Of a DNA stretch of 64,000 nucleotides, positions 16,578-26,800 are shown one piece after another. The notes beneath the pieces are model-generated. The model did not search any database and had not been told where the DNA came from. It worked only from the letters and a program-made list of their open reading frames with translations. Numbering within the stretch: position 1 is the stretch's first letter; each line of letters starts with the position of its first letter. Source of the DNA: JAWPMT01 sp965267435 (GTDB lineage: Bacteria; Bacteroidota; Bacteroidia; Cytophagales; Cyclobacteriaceae); NCBI GenBank assembly GCA_965267435.1, contig OZ253960.1:5704001-5768000 (forward strand). The letters are read 5' to 3'. Position numbers and translations under genes: made by a program.

Positions 16578-17624
16578 TTAAGCGACTTCGATCGACTCCT
16601 TGCGCATCGCCCAGATAGCGTTGCTATGGTCGATGATCTTTTTCATCTCATCCGGCGTAACCGCCTGCTTGGGATCGTCACCGATACCGTGCGGAGGATC
16701 TATGTGTGCCTCGATGATCAGTCCATCAGCACCGTAGGAGATCGCAGCGAGGGCGGCACTATGCACGTACTTGGCACGGCCTACAGAGTGAGACGGATCG
16801 ACTATTACTGGCGCCCACGTCTTTTCCTTCAGCAGTGGAGTGATGCTCTCATCGGGATTGTTGCGATAGCCATCCATTTTGGGAATAGTACCACGTGGAC
16901 AGAGCATGACGTCAGGGTTGCCGCCGGCAGCAATGTACTCGGCCGCGGCGATGAACTCGTCAATCGGCCCCATGGCTCGAGATCGCTTCAGGAGTACTGC
17001 CATGCCTTTGTAGGCAGTTTTTTCACCCACGGCTTTGAGCAGTGAGTAGTTGAGTGCGTTACGCGTTCCGATCTGCAGTATATCCACGCGTGCTTCGATG
17101 GCAATGTCGAGCTGGTACTCATCCATTACCTCAGTATCAATTGGGAGGCCAGTTTGCTCACGGGCCTCTACCAGTATCTTCATAGAGCGGTCGTCACCCT
17201 GAAAGGAGTAAGGCATTGTCCGCGGCTTCCACACACCACCGCGCAGGGCCTTCACGCCCGCTTCCTTCATCGCATGAGCCGTCTCGAGGAAGTACTGAGG
17301 ATTCTCAGGATCGATGGTACACTGGCCACCGATGATGAAGGGCTCCTCGCCTACAAGCGTCTCACCGACTTTCACCTTATGAAAAGCCAGTTCCGACGAG
17401 CGGTCCATTAGCTTGTACGGGGAGTCGATCGCATCGATCCGGTCGATATAGTCCAGACCGAGTATGCGATTCTTCATGATCTCTTTCCTCTCCTCACCCA
17501 GGATCGCATAGATCGTCCTGTGCCACCCCACGATGGGTTGTAGGCGGCAATCGTATTCTGTCACGATAGCTTCGACCTCCTTGAGTTGTGCAGGAGTAAG
17601 CTTCGGCTCCTTTGGAATAATCAT
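16578..17624 (-). CDS. 3-deoxy-7-phosphoheptulonate (DAHP) synthase
   Basis: This enzyme joins phosphoenolpyruvate and erythrose 4-phosphate in the first step of the shikimate pathway in the cytoplasm. An N-terminal regulatory-like domain (1-70, starting MIIPKEPKLTPAQLKEVEA) precedes the barrel. Family motifs are G-G-Q-C-T-I-D, K-A-L-R-G-G-V-W-K-P-R-T, D-I-L-Q-I-G-T-R-N, L-L-K-R-S-R-A, L-C-P-R-G-T-I and P-V-I-V-D-P-S-H-S-V-G, with the metal and PEP ligands (C, H, E, D) in place. This matches the class with the AroF/Thermotoga-type N-terminal domain. A GTG at 17645 is in frame, but the ATG at 17624 matches the usual M-I-I start. Confidence 0.95.
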   Translation of the reverse strand: MIIPKEPKLTPAQLKEVEAIVTEYDCRLQPIVGWHRTIYAILGEERKEIMKNRILGLDYIDRIDAIDSPYKLMDRSSELAFHKVKVGETLVGEEPFIIGGQCTIDPENPQYFLETAHAMKEAGVKALRGGVWKPRTMPYSFQGDDRSMKILVEAREQTGLPIDTEVMDEYQLDIAIEARVDILQIGTRNALNYSLLKAVGEKTAYKGMAVLLKRSRAMGPIDEFIAAAEYIAAGGNPDVMLCPRGTIPKMDGYRNNPDESITPLLKEKTWAPVIVDPSHSVGRAKYVHSAALAAISYGADGLIIEAHIDPPHGIGDDPKQAVTPDEMKKIIDHSNAIWAMRKESIEVA

Positions 17625-17730
17625 ATAAAGTGAAATTTGAGCCACAAAGAAAAGGTGATTCCAACAAATACGATGTCTACCGCGAGATTATTTGCTTTTT
17701 CTCAGTAAACAGCACCTATTATTGAAAATG

Positions 17731-17964
17731 TTTAAAAGTTCCCCCTTTTCAAAGGGGATTTGGGGGATTGAGGGCGCACTACCAGCCCCGCTATCCCGGC
17801 GCACTTGCCGTGAAGTGAGAGAGCAATATTGTCGAAAAGGAAGGCGGAGACCCCCGCTATCTACTTCACGGCAGCCCCCTCGCGGCCGCCAGCATCCTCA
17901 GCCCCGCTATCAAAACCCACAGGGCCATGCTGGTTTGCTGGCTTGGCCTTTTGGCCTTTTTTTT
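17731..17964. repeat. Structured non-coding intergenic element
   Basis: The stretch contains CCCCCTTTTCAAAGGGGA, three copies of the motif CCCCGCTATC (near 17786, 17852 and 17902), and an 11-bp inverted pair TGCCGTGAAGT (17806-17816) and ACTTCACGGCA (17863-17873). A second pair is CCAGCAT/ATGCTGG. The element ends with GGCC-TTTT-GGCC and eight T (17945-17964), terminator-like on the plus strand. It could encode a small structured RNA or be a dispersed repeat. No known RNA family is recognised. Confidence 0.45.
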
Positions 17965-18051
17965 GTTGAGAAGTGGAGGAGTTGAGAAGTTGAAGAGGAG
18001 AGTTGACAAATGGAAGGTAATTCTCAATTCTCCATTGTCAATTCTCCGTTG
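17965..18051. repeat. Intergenic repeat, reverse-oriented copy of 11754-11836
   Basis: GAAGTGGAGGAGTTGAGAAG and CAATTCTCCATTGTCAATT are reverse complements of the two halves of the repeat at 11754-11836. Confidence 0.5.
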
Positions 18052-18052
18052 C

Positions 18053-18099
18053 TAACCCATCAACCCATCAACCCATCAACCCATCAACCCATCAACCCT
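18053..18099. repeat. Short tandem repeat (8-bp unit CAACCCAT)
   Basis: Four perfect consecutive units (18061-18092) with degenerate flanking units. It lies about 90 bases before the PadR gene. The unit is too short and has no spacers, so it is not a CRISPR. Confidence 0.9.
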
Positions 18100-18191
18100 C
18101 CTTAGGCACAACCTCTCCTAACCCTCAATCGCTCTCTCACCACAACCTTCTCCAAACAACCACGTTAGTAGACAAAGGTGAAACAAATACC

Positions 18192-18530
18192 ATGAAAGGA
18201 ACACAACTCGGAGAATTTGAAGAGATCGTGCTGCTCACCGTAGGAATTCTCTACGACGACGCTTACGGGCTGTCGATCAAAGACGAGATCGGAAAACAGA
18301 CCGACCGCAAGGTCATGATCAGCGCGGTCCACAAGTCTTTAGTCCGCCTGGAGGACAAGGGCTTTTTGCAGTCACACATGGGCGGCGCTACCGATACACG
18401 CGGTGGGCGCAAGAAAAAGCTCTACGAACTCACTGCCATGGGCAAGCAAGCCCTGGCGAAGTCCAAGGAACTGCGCAATAAAATGTGGGAGGCCGTTCCC
18501 AAGATCGTTTGGGAAGGAGGTCAGTCATGA
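18192..18530 (+). CDS. PadR-family transcriptional regulator
   Basis: The 112-residue protein (MKGTQLGEFEEIVLLTVGIL) shows the PadR winged helix: L-L-T-V-G-I-L-Y-D-D-A-Y-G-L-S-I-K-D-E-I, V-H-K-S-L-V-R-L-E-D-K-G-F-L, and the wing with T-R-G-G-R-K-K-K-L-Y-E-L-T. Its stop overlaps the ATG of the following permease gene (ATGA). The pair PadR plus FtsX-type permease with an N-terminal prefix domain is a recurring arrangement, so it probably represses this operon. Confidence 0.9.
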   Translation: MKGTQLGEFEEIVLLTVGILYDDAYGLSIKDEIGKQTDRKVMISAVHKSLVRLEDKGFLQSHMGGATDTRGGRKKKLYELTAMGKQALAKSKELRNKMWEAVPKIVWEGGQS

Positions 18531-21193
18531 GCAATCCCCAACCCCCGAAGCTGCTCACACGATTCTTCCGTTGGTTTTGCCGGGAAGATCTTGTCGATGC
18601 GGTAGAGGGAGACCTGCTGGAGTTGTATCAGCGTCGCGTCGAAACCCACAGCCGGCTTCGCGCCAGCCTTCTGTACATATGGAATGTCCTCACCTTTTTC
18701 CAACCCTTCGCCATCAAAAGAAAAAGCCACCCCCTCAACCTTTTTTACCAATTCGATATGCTTGGCAACTACCTAAAGATGACCTATCGCACGCTGCGCG
18801 CCAGCAAAGCCTTCACTTTCATCAACATATTTGGCCTTGCGCTCGGCATGGCGTCTTTTATGCTCATCACCACATTTGTGACCCAAGAGATGTCCTATGA
18901 CGAGTTTCATGCAAAGAAGGATCGCATTTATCGCCTCCAGTACCAGTACCAGGCAAGGGACGAGGAGCGCATCGTTTCGCGCGTGGCCTTTCCTGTCAAG
19001 CAGCGACTGCTTGAAAACTATCCGGAGGTCGAGCAGATCGTCAGATTCTACCAAAATAGAATTGATCGCTCTACGCTCAGCTATGGAGATAAGATGTACA
19101 CCGAAGACAACATTCTGTTTGCAGACCCTGAGGTGTTGCAAGTCTTCGATTTTGAGCTCGAGCGCGGTGATCCAAAGTCGATATTGACCAATACGAACAG
19201 TATTGTACTTACAAAGAAGGCCGCTGCCAAATACTTCGGAGATGAGGATCCCCTGGGCAAGAGAATGAAATACAAAGACCGGGACCTGCTCGAGGTGACG
19301 GGTATTCTTGAAGATGTCCCAACCAACTCGCATTTGCAGTTCGACATCCTGGTGCCTGTCGAGCTGCAGCGACAGCGTTGGATGAATCAACAAGCGAACA
19401 ATGGCTACGACTTCGAGAAGGACTGGAAGTGGTCTGGGGCATGGACCTATGTGTTGCTGAAGGAGGGTGCCTCCCTACACCACTTCTCCACCCGCTTGCA
19501 ACAGGATGGCATTGATTGGTTTGGCAGACTGCCGGACCAGGAGATCCACTACCTATATGTACCTCGCTCCCTGGCGGAAGTCTACTTCGACAAAAATGTC
19601 CTTTCGCAGATTGGCCCGACTGGCAACCTTGTGCAAGTGTATGCCCTCGTCGCGGTGGCGTTCCTGATCCTCGTCATTGCCAGCATCAATTTCGTCAACC
19701 TCAGCACCGCCCGAAGCGCTCGCCGCGCTAAAGAAGTGGGTCTCAGGAAAGTCATGGGCGCCTTTAGGAGGCAGCTCATTACGCAATTCGTTTGCGAATC
19801 GATTGTCATCTGTTCATTGGCTGCCTTGACCGGCTTGCTGCTGGTCCATGCGACGATTCCCATTTTTTCCACCTTCATCGGCAAGTCCATTGAGATCTCT
19901 TATTCGGCGCACCCTGAGATTGTCCTCTACCTCTTGGCGGGTATCCTTACTGTTGGGTTTTTGGCGGGACTATATCCGGCCTTCTACTTGTCTAACTTCC
20001 TCCCTTCTCGCACACTCAAGGGCAATTTCGAGAGGCAAGGCGGGAAACACCTGGGCCTTCGTAAGTCGCTCGTCATTGGTCAGTTCGTCATCTCCAATGT
20101 TCTCATCGTAGGAGTATTGGTCATCCAGGGGCAGTTGAATTTCATCAAAAACAAGGACTTGGGTTTTGAGAAGGATCAGACAATCGTCCTCGCCCATGGC
20201 AATAAAGTCGATCAGTCGTTCGAACTCCTGGACAATGAACTGAGGAAGATACCCGCCGTGACACATGTCGGATTGGGTTATGTAGCTGGCGATGCTGGCT
20301 GGGGCCAGACTTTTCGGGTCAATGGTGAGGATACCCCGTTAGCGAAGCGTCTCGGGTTGAAGCATGTGGGCTACAACTTCGTGGAGATGTACGACCTGGA
20401 CGTTGTCCATGGCAGGTTCTTTCAGCGGGGTTCGAAGGTGGACTCGGCCTCTGCCATCCTGCTCAACGAATCCGCCGTCAAAGTCTTTGGCTGGACCAAT
20501 GAGGAGGCCCTGGGCCAGCGGTTCTCCTACACTGGGGGCAATGACAATAAGACCATCTTTCGTCTACGGGTGATAGGAGTGCTCAAGGATGCCAACTTCG
20601 AGTCGCTTTATGAGCCCGTGCGACCAAGTGTATTTCAGTTGGCCAAGTGGGGTGACATCGCCGTCAAATACCAAACGGATAGTCGCGAGGAGCTATTTGG
20701 TGCCATCGACGAGACGCAAAAGGCTTGGGAGGCCGTGACCACACGATGGCCTTTTGAGTTTAGGTTTCTCGATGACCAGATCGCCGAGCAATACAAGAAA
20801 GACGAATTACTAGGGGAACTCATCAAGTACTTTGGCCTGTTGGCCATCTCGATTGCCTGCTTGGGCTTATTTGGCCTTGCATCATTTACGGTACAAAGGC
20901 GGACCAAAGAGATAGGGGTGCGAAAGGTGATGGGTGCCACGGTACAGGCCATTCTGTTGCTCGTCGGGCGCAGCTTCGTAATCCTTGTATTACTTTCATT
21001 TTTGATCTCCATTCCTGTCGCTTATTGGCTATCGGGACAGTGGCTGCAGGATTTTGCTTACCGCATTGAAGTCACCTGGGTCTTCTTTGCTGCGGCCGCG
21101 GCGATTTCACTGTTGATTTCAATGATCGCCGTCAGCGCTCAAAGCCTTCGTGCAGCGCTGCTGAATCCCGTGGATGCGTTGAAATACGAGTAG
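18527..21193 (+). CDS. FtsX-like ABC permease with N-terminal prefix domain (ADOP-type)
   Basis: The start at 18527 is set by a strong AAGGAGG ribosome site and the ATGA overlap, giving 888 residues. A cytosolic prefix domain (about 1-75: L-L-T-R-F-F-R-W-F-C-R-E-D-L-V-D-A-V-E-G-D-L) precedes a first membrane segment near 100, a periplasmic MacB-like domain and three membrane segments (about 380-490). A second periplasmic domain and three more segments (about 770-885) complete the duplicated FtsX plan. The motif A-R-R-A-K-E-V-G-L-R-K-V-M-G is repeated as T-K-E-I-G-V-R-K-V-M-G. No ATPase gene is adjacent, so it is an orphan permease. The substrate is unknown. Confidence 0.9.
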   Translation: MSNPQPPKLLTRFFRWFCREDLVDAVEGDLLELYQRRVETHSRLRASLLYIWNVLTFFQPFAIKRKSHPLNLFYQFDMLGNYLKMTYRTLRASKAFTFINIFGLALGMASFMLITTFVTQEMSYDEFHAKKDRIYRLQYQYQARDEERIVSRVAFPVKQRLLENYPEVEQIVRFYQNRIDRSTLSYGDKMYTEDNILFADPEVLQVFDFELERGDPKSILTNTNSIVLTKKAAAKYFGDEDPLGKRMKYKDRDLLEVTGILEDVPTNSHLQFDILVPVELQRQRWMNQQANNGYDFEKDWKWSGAWTYVLLKEGASLHHFSTRLQQDGIDWFGRLPDQEIHYLYVPRSLAEVYFDKNVLSQIGPTGNLVQVYALVAVAFLILVIASINFVNLSTARSARRAKEVGLRKVMGAFRRQLITQFVCESIVICSLAALTGLLLVHATIPIFSTFIGKSIEISYSAHPEIVLYLLAGILTVGFLAGLYPAFYLSNFLPSRTLKGNFERQGGKHLGLRKSLVIGQFVISNVLIVGVLVIQGQLNFIKNKDLGFEKDQTIVLAHGNKVDQSFELLDNELRKIPAVTHVGLGYVAGDAGWGQTFRVNGEDTPLAKRLGLKHVGYNFVEMYDLDVVHGRFFQRGSKVDSASAILLNESAVKVFGWTNEEALGQRFSYTGGNDNKTIFRLRVIGVLKDANFESLYEPVRPSVFQLAKWGDIAVKYQTDSREELFGAIDETQKAWEAVTTRWPFEFRFLDDQIAEQYKKDELLGELIKYFGLLAISIACLGLFGLASFTVQRRTKEIGVRKVMGATVQAILLLVGRSFVILVLLSFLISIPVAYWLSGQWLQDFAYRIEVTWVFFAAAAAISLLISMIAVSAQSLRAALLNPVDALKYE

Positions 21194-21201
21194 GTTTCGA
21201 G

Positions 21202-21241
21202 TTTCAGGTTCAGTGTTCCAGGTCAAACCTTGAACCTGAAA
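21202..21241 (+). terminator. Hairpin after the permease gene
   Basis: TTTCAGGTTCA (21202-21212) pairs with TGAACCTGAAA (21231-21241). No T run follows, so termination is uncertain. The sequence resembles common intergenic hairpin repeats. Confidence 0.45.
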
Positions 21242-21318
21242 CCTTGAACACGGAACTCCTTCATGAATTTCTTGTGTCGTTCTCATGTTATTTTTGAAGC
21301 TAAGAAGAACTTTAAACA

Positions 21319-21732
21319 ATGAAAGTAACCCTATCCTACCGCGGTGACGAGGAATTCAGCGCCACCAATGAGACCGGCAATAGCATCGACATCGACATGA
21401 TGCAACCAGAGGACAAGCAGGCCATGAGTCCCACTCAGCTGCTTCTGTCAGCAACGGTAGCTTGTGCAGCGGTGGACATTGTGTCCATGATCAAGAAGCG
21501 GCGCAAGACATTTGTCGATATCAAGGGATCTGCGGAAGGAGAGCGAAGAGACCAGCATCCTCGAAAGTTTGTGAAGATGCACATCCACTATGACATCACT
21601 TCTCCAGACCTGACAGACGAAGAGGCCAGCAAGATCATAGCGCTTGCAGTGGACAAGTATTGTTCAGTCGCGGCGTCGTTGGACCAGGACATGGAGTTGA
21701 CTCATGGTCACTCGATTTTGGCGCCAGCATAA
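21319..21732 (+). CDS. OsmC-family peroxidase-like protein
   Basis: This 137-residue cytoplasmic protein has the OsmC/YhfA layout: G-D-E-E-F-S-A at the start, S-P-T-Q-L-L-L-S-A-T-V-A-C-A-A-V-D-I-V with the first conserved cysteine (49), and A-V-D-K-Y-C-S-V-A-A with the second (about 115). The two cysteines form the thiol peroxidase centre in this family. The gene stands alone after the permease operon. Confidence 0.9.
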   Translation: MKVTLSYRGDEEFSATNETGNSIDIDMMQPEDKQAMSPTQLLLSATVACAAVDIVSMIKKRRKTFVDIKGSAEGERRDQHPRKFVKMHIHYDITSPDLTDEEASKIIALAVDKYCSVAASLDQDMELTHGHSILAPA

Positions 21733-21881
21733 GTCGTCCAACTCTCCGGTTGGGTAGTCATAAATACTCAGTCACTCCACAAGTCCACGGGTTCAGACTC
21801 CCATTTTGCCTATTCGCGGGCTCAGCCCCCATTTCTTGGTAAAAGTTTCAAATCTTTGCTTCAGAGGCTAAAAGGAAAGAT

Positions 21882-22337
21882 TTGAAACTGCTCGCTACAT
21901 CGTTTGTTCTATGGTTATTGGCTGCCGATCACAATGTGAAGATGGCCAGATTCCGAGTGGAAGAGCAGGGTAGCAACTACCAGTTTCGAGTGTCCTTTGA
22001 TCGCGTTGATATCCTGGAAGCGATCTATGCCAACCCCAGTCAAGAGACAGAAGTCATCGACAAAATTGAGGACTATGTCCAGTCGAGAGTAAGCTACAGC
22101 TTCGATGGGCAACCCGCTTCTTTTGACTTCGAATCCATAGAGTACACGGCGGACATGATCATTCTTCGCGGTTTCCTGGACGCGCCACTAAACGTTGAGG
22201 AAATCAATGTAAGCAACACGTGTCTGGTCGATGATATCGATGGTCATCTCAACATCATGGAGTTTTTTCTGAATGACAACAAGCGCTATTTCCGGCTCCA
22301 TGAAGGGCGCACCAAAACTACGGTGAGCTATGAGTGA
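21882..22337 (+). CDS. Exported protein resembling DUF6702, TTG start
   Basis: The 151-residue frame begins at a TTG preceded by AAAGGAAAG. No ATG or GTG exists between it and the in-frame stop at 21840, so the rare start is likely real. A short hydrophobic N-terminus (MKLLATSFVLWLLAADHNVK) may be a signal peptide. The C-terminal wording (N-T-C-L-V-D-D-I-D-G-H-L-N-I-M, F-R-L-H-E-G-R-T-K-T-T-V-S-Y-E) recalls a Bacteroidota family (DUF6702-like), with moderate certainty. It overlaps the next gene by 8 bases, so the two are coupled. Confidence 0.6.
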   Translation: MKLLATSFVLWLLAADHNVKMARFRVEEQGSNYQFRVSFDRVDILEAIYANPSQETEVIDKIEDYVQSRVSYSFDGQPASFDFESIEYTADMIILRGFLDAPLNVEEINVSNTCLVDDIDGHLNIMEFFLNDNKRYFRLHEGRTKTTVSYE

Positions 22338-23676
22338 TCAGCCTACAACCTCCTTTTCATCGCAGATTCTGAACCTGTTAAAATATTGCTGGGTCTTGAC
22401 CCTAACACCGCTAATTACCAATTGTGGATCTGATGAAGATCCAGTCGTGGACCCAGCAACACTCACCATCTCTGTTAGTAGCAGTACTGTCGGAGAAGAC
22501 CAGGGACCAGTCCCGGTCACATTCTCTTTGAGTCGGGCGATCGATGAGGACCTTACCTTGTCGATTGCTTTCGGTGGCTCTGCAGCGCGTGAAACCGATT
22601 ATATGTTCCCGCCGACTGTCACCATCAATGGAGGCAGTACAAGTACCAACGTCAATGTGGGTATCACTGACGATGGGGAGGTGGAGGACACCGAAACGGT
22701 CGAGATCTCCATCAGTGCCGCCGGTCTTCCTGAGGACGTGACGCTTGGTAGTGCTTCATCGATCACCATAAGCATCGAAGACAATGACACCACCGACGGG
22801 GGAGGAGATGACTGCACCAACGATAATTCCACCGATACCGACAATTTCGAGTGCACAACCACCCCGCCAGTGGCAAGTAGCTACTCGGAGTCGGTTTCTG
22901 GTGATGTTCGGAGCATCACAGCCAATGGAGTCCCCAATCACGACTACAGGATCCAGATTCCACAGATTGTCAGCACCATTAATTCCGATACAAGAAATTA
23001 CGAAGTGGATGCCACGCCAGCCGCTGCCAGTTCTTCCACCTCCATCACTGACAACAACGGACGACCGCAATGGGCATTTGGTGTGGCATTGAATGGCGTC
23101 AAGATCGATCCAGCGCCAGCAGAGCCTTTCATCTTCGAGAATACTTCTACGGGCGAATACAACTGGGACTGGGTTTTCGAGCCCAACACCAATCAGGAGG
23201 CGGTCGGTTTGGACTGTGCCGTAGCGCACTTTCAGCCAGACGGTCAATATCATTATCATGGCGACATGACAGAGTATGCCGATCAACTGCTGGACGGCCT
23301 CGGAGCTGGTACTACCACTCCCACGGAGGCCGTACAAATGGGATGGGCTGCGGACGGATTTCCGATTCTCTACAAGTTTGGCCCCAATGCCGAAGGTACC
23401 ATTATTGAGTTGATGCCTAGCTACCGCGTCAGGGAGGGTCAGCGATCGGGAGACGGAGTGTCTGAGCCCTGTGGCGAATACAACGGCAAATACACTAACG
23501 ACTACGAGTATGTTGAGGACTTGGGTGATTTGGATGCCTGCAATGGCGTAGAGCGCCAGGTCACACTCAATGGTGAGACATTTAATTACTTCTACGTGAT
23601 AACGAGTGATTTTCCTGTGATCTCAAGATGTTTCACAGGAGATCCGAGTACATCTTTCAGGCTGGGTGGAGGCTGA
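22330..23676 (+). CDS. YHYH-domain lipoprotein with a Calx-beta-like repeat
   Basis: The 448-residue protein starts with a long n-region and the hydrophobic L-T-L-T-P-L-I-T-N-C, a lipobox with Cys32. A Calx-beta-like domain (about 44-155: V-G-E-D-Q-G-P-V-P-V-T-F-S-L and D-D-G-E-V-E-D-T-E-T-V) and an Asp/Thr-rich linker lead to the YHYH domain (about 185-448). That domain has the naming motif P-D-G-Q-Y-H-Y-H-G-D and H-in-V-A-H-F. YHYH proteins are exported, probably metal-binding, and of unknown activity. It is coupled to the preceding small exported protein. Confidence 0.85.
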   Translation: MSDQPTTSFSSQILNLLKYCWVLTLTPLITNCGSDEDPVVDPATLTISVSSSTVGEDQGPVPVTFSLSRAIDEDLTLSIAFGGSAARETDYMFPPTVTINGGSTSTNVNVGITDDGEVEDTETVEISISAAGLPEDVTLGSASSITISIEDNDTTDGGGDDCTNDNSTDTDNFECTTTPPVASSYSESVSGDVRSITANGVPNHDYRIQIPQIVSTINSDTRNYEVDATPAAASSSTSITDNNGRPQWAFGVALNGVKIDPAPAEPFIFENTSTGEYNWDWVFEPNTNQEAVGLDCAVAHFQPDGQYHYHGDMTEYADQLLDGLGAGTTTPTEAVQMGWAADGFPILYKFGPNAEGTIIELMPSYRVREGQRSGDGVSEPCGEYNGKYTNDYEYVEDLGDLDACNGVERQVTLNGETFNYFYVITSDFPVISRCFTGDPSTSFRLGGG

Positions 23677-23724
23677 CGAAGTCAGCTAATTAATAACACT
23701 TTTTTAGATTCATTCACGTGTATT

Positions 23725-23770
23725 GAGGGGCGCAGGTGGTTTGTTACAAATTGCGTCCCTCTTCTTTTTT
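23725..23770 (+). terminator. Rho-independent terminator after the YHYH gene
   Basis: GAGGGGCGCA (23725-23734) pairs with TGCGTCCCTC (23752-23761) with one G-T pair, followed by TTCTTTTTT. A shorter hairpin (CTGAC-GAA-GTCAG) overlaps the stop codon itself. Confidence 0.8.
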
Positions 23771-23843
23771 GCCAAACATTCCATTGGTAGTCAAGCGCTG
23801 AAATAAAGCAAAATACCGCACGGCGTACAAAAACTAATCCCCA

Positions 23844-23873
23844 TTAGAAACAGGGTCGCATTAGTTATTTTTG
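23844..23873 (+). promoter_or_regulatory. Candidate Bacteroidota-type promoter of icmF
   Basis: TATTTTTG (23866-23873) fits the TAnnTTTG -7 element of this phylum. A poor -33 element (TTAG) lies 18 bases upstream. The expected transcript start near 23880 excludes the in-frame GTG at 23871 and supports the ATG at 23898 or 23904. Confidence 0.5.
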
Positions 23874-23897
23874 TGGGTACATTCACCCCAAAAATTG

Positions 23898-26800
23898 ATG
23901 CGCATGGCTCATCCTGTTGCCGAAGTTTACAAGCCCAAGAATCATATCCGTATCGTTACGGCAGCGTCGCTTTTCGATGGACACGATGCCGCCATCAACA
24001 TCATGCGTCGGATCATCCAGTCCACGGGGTGCGAGGTGATCCACCTGGGTCACAACCGGGCTGTTCAGGAGATTGTGGATTGTGCCATTCAGGAAGATGC
24101 CCAGGCCATCGCCATTACCTCTTATCAGGGTGGACATGTCGAGTTCTTCAAATACATGTATGATCTGCTCAAAGAGCGGGGTGCGAGTCATATCAAGATT
24201 TTTGGAGGAGGTGGTGGTACGATTCTGCCTGAGGAAATCAAGGAACTCCATGACTATGGCATTGCGAGGATCTACTCACCGGACGATGGGCGGGCGATGG
24301 GCTTGCAAGGCATGATCAATGACCTCGTCAAGCAGGCCGACTTTTCACTCGGGGAGCAACTCAATGGACAAATGCAGCGACTCGAGAGAGTGAATCACTC
24401 ATCCATTGCACGACTTATCACGGCAGCGGAAAACTACTCCGATGATCATTCCTCAGTATTGGAGGAAATCCGCACGACTATCGAGCAAAAGAAGCTCGCC
24501 CCGGTACTTGGAATCACAGGCACAGGGGGTGCCGGAAAGTCCTCATTGGTCGATGAGTTGGTGCGACGGTTTCTCGTCGATTTTGATGACAAGACCATAG
24601 CAGTGATCTCAGTAGATCCCTCCAAGCGCAAAACGGGTGGAGCGCTCCTCGGCGACAGGATCCGAATGAATGCGATATTCAGTGACCGCGTCTACATGCG
24701 CTCGCTCGCTACCCGTCAGTCCAATTTGGCCCTTTCAAAGCATGTACAGGATGCACTCGATATTGTAAAGGCCGCGGGTTTTGACCTGATCATTCTTGAG
24801 ACTTCTGGAATCGGTCAGTCTGACACAGAGATCGAGGAGCACTCGGACCTGTCATTGTACGTAATGACACCAGAGTACGGCGCTGCCACGCAACTGGAGA
24901 AGATTGACATGCTTGACTTTGCAGATCTCATTGCGCTCAACAAGTTTGACAAAAGAGGGGCACTCGATGCATTGCGCGATGTAAAGAAGCAGTACCAGCG
25001 CAATCACAACCTTTGGGATGCGAGGGAGGACCAGATCCCGGTTTTCGGCACGATTGCCTCTCAGTTCAATGACCCGGGCATGAACCAGCTTTACAAAAAG
25101 GTGATGGATGCCCTGGTGGATAAAGTGGGAGCTGATCAATTGCGGTCCACCTTCAAGAATACAGAGGAGATGTCCGAGAAGGTGTTTATCATCCCTCCCA
25201 AGAGGACGCGCTATCTCTCAGAAATCACGGACGCGGTCCGCGGATACAATGAGCAAGTCGAAAAGCAGCGCGACATCGCACAGAAGCTCTATGCGCTGCA
25301 CACTTCAGCGGCCGTATTGAAAGATGAAACAGCAGCTCTGGAAGCCATCGACAAAGCGATGGAGCAGCTTCGGTTGGATCTGGATCCTCACAATTGGCAA
25401 TTGGTGAAGGATTGGGAAGCGAAGAAGGCCAATTATGAAGGAGACGTTTTCACCTATCAGGTACGGGGCAAAGACATCAAGGTAGAGACGACCACCGAAT
25501 CACTCTCTCACACAAAGATCAGGAAGGTGTCGCTTCCTGGCTACGAAGGATGGGGTGACATCCTCAAGTGGAGCCTGCAGGAGAATGTACCGGGAGAATT
25601 CCCCTACACCGCGGGAGTATTTCCATTCAAGCGACAGGGTGAAGACCCCACGCGAATGTTTGCCGGTGAGGGTGGACCCGAGCGAACGAACAAGCGCTTT
25701 CATTATGTTTCGATGGGCTTGCCGGCTGCGAGGCTATCGACGGCTTTCGACTCAGTGACTTTGTACGGGGAGGATCCCGATTATCGCCCGGATATCTACG
25801 GCAAGATTGGCAACTCAGGTGTGAGTATCTGCTGCCTCGATGATGCCAAGAAGTTGTATTCAGGTTTCAATCTCTGCGACCCGACGACCTCTGTCTCCAT
25901 GACCATCAATGGCCCAGCGGCTACCATTGCAGCCTTCTTTATGAATGCAGCCATCGATCAGCAGTGTGAGCTGTACATCAAGGAAAAAGGGCTCGAGGAC
26001 GAGGTATCAAAGAAGATTGAGTCCATCTACCAAAAAATGGGTAAGCCACGTCCAGCATACCACAGTGAATTGCCTGAAGGAAATGATGGCCTTGGTTTGA
26101 TGCTGCTGGGAGTGACGGGGGATCAGGTATTGCCAGCAGACACCTATGCCAAAATCAAAGCCGATGCGCTCTCCAAAGTTCGTGGGACGGTGCAGGCTGA
26201 CATCTTGAAGGAGGACCAGGCGCAGAACACATGCATCTTCAGTACGGAGTTTTCGCTACGGCTGATGGGCGATGTACAGCAATACTTCATCGACCACAAA
26301 GTCAAAAATTTCTACTCTGTCTCTATATCTGGTTATCACATTGCCGAGGCAGGAGCCAATCCTATCAGCCAATTGGCATTCACGCTGGCCAATGGTTTCA
26401 CCTTCGTGGAGTACTACCTGTCGAGGGGGATGCACATCGACGATTTCGCTCCGAATCTGTCTTTCTTTTTCTCCAATGGCGTGGATCCTGAATACGCCGT
26501 CATCGGTCGGGTAGCTCGCCGCATTTGGGCCAAGGCCATGAAGCTGAAGTATGGCGGTAACGAGCGCAGCCAAAAACTCAAGTATCACATTCAGACCTCT
26601 GGGCGATCGCTGCACGCGCAGGAGATCGACTTCAACGACATTCGGACTACGCTTCAGGCGCTCTATGCGATCTACGACAACTGCAATTCTCTGCATACAA
26701 ACGCCTATGATGAGGCGATCACGACTCCCACGGAGGAGTCCGTTCGTCGCGCCATGGCGATCCAGTTGATCATCAACAAGGAGCTGGGGCTGGCCAGGAA

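Noticed and set aside
17692..17985. Rightward reading frame over the intergenic block
   Set aside because: It covers inverted repeats and a terminator-like hairpin, and the peptide is Arg/Pro-rich low complexity.
18053..18099. CRISPR-like repeat
   Set aside because: The unit is 8 bp with no spacers and no cas genes are nearby.
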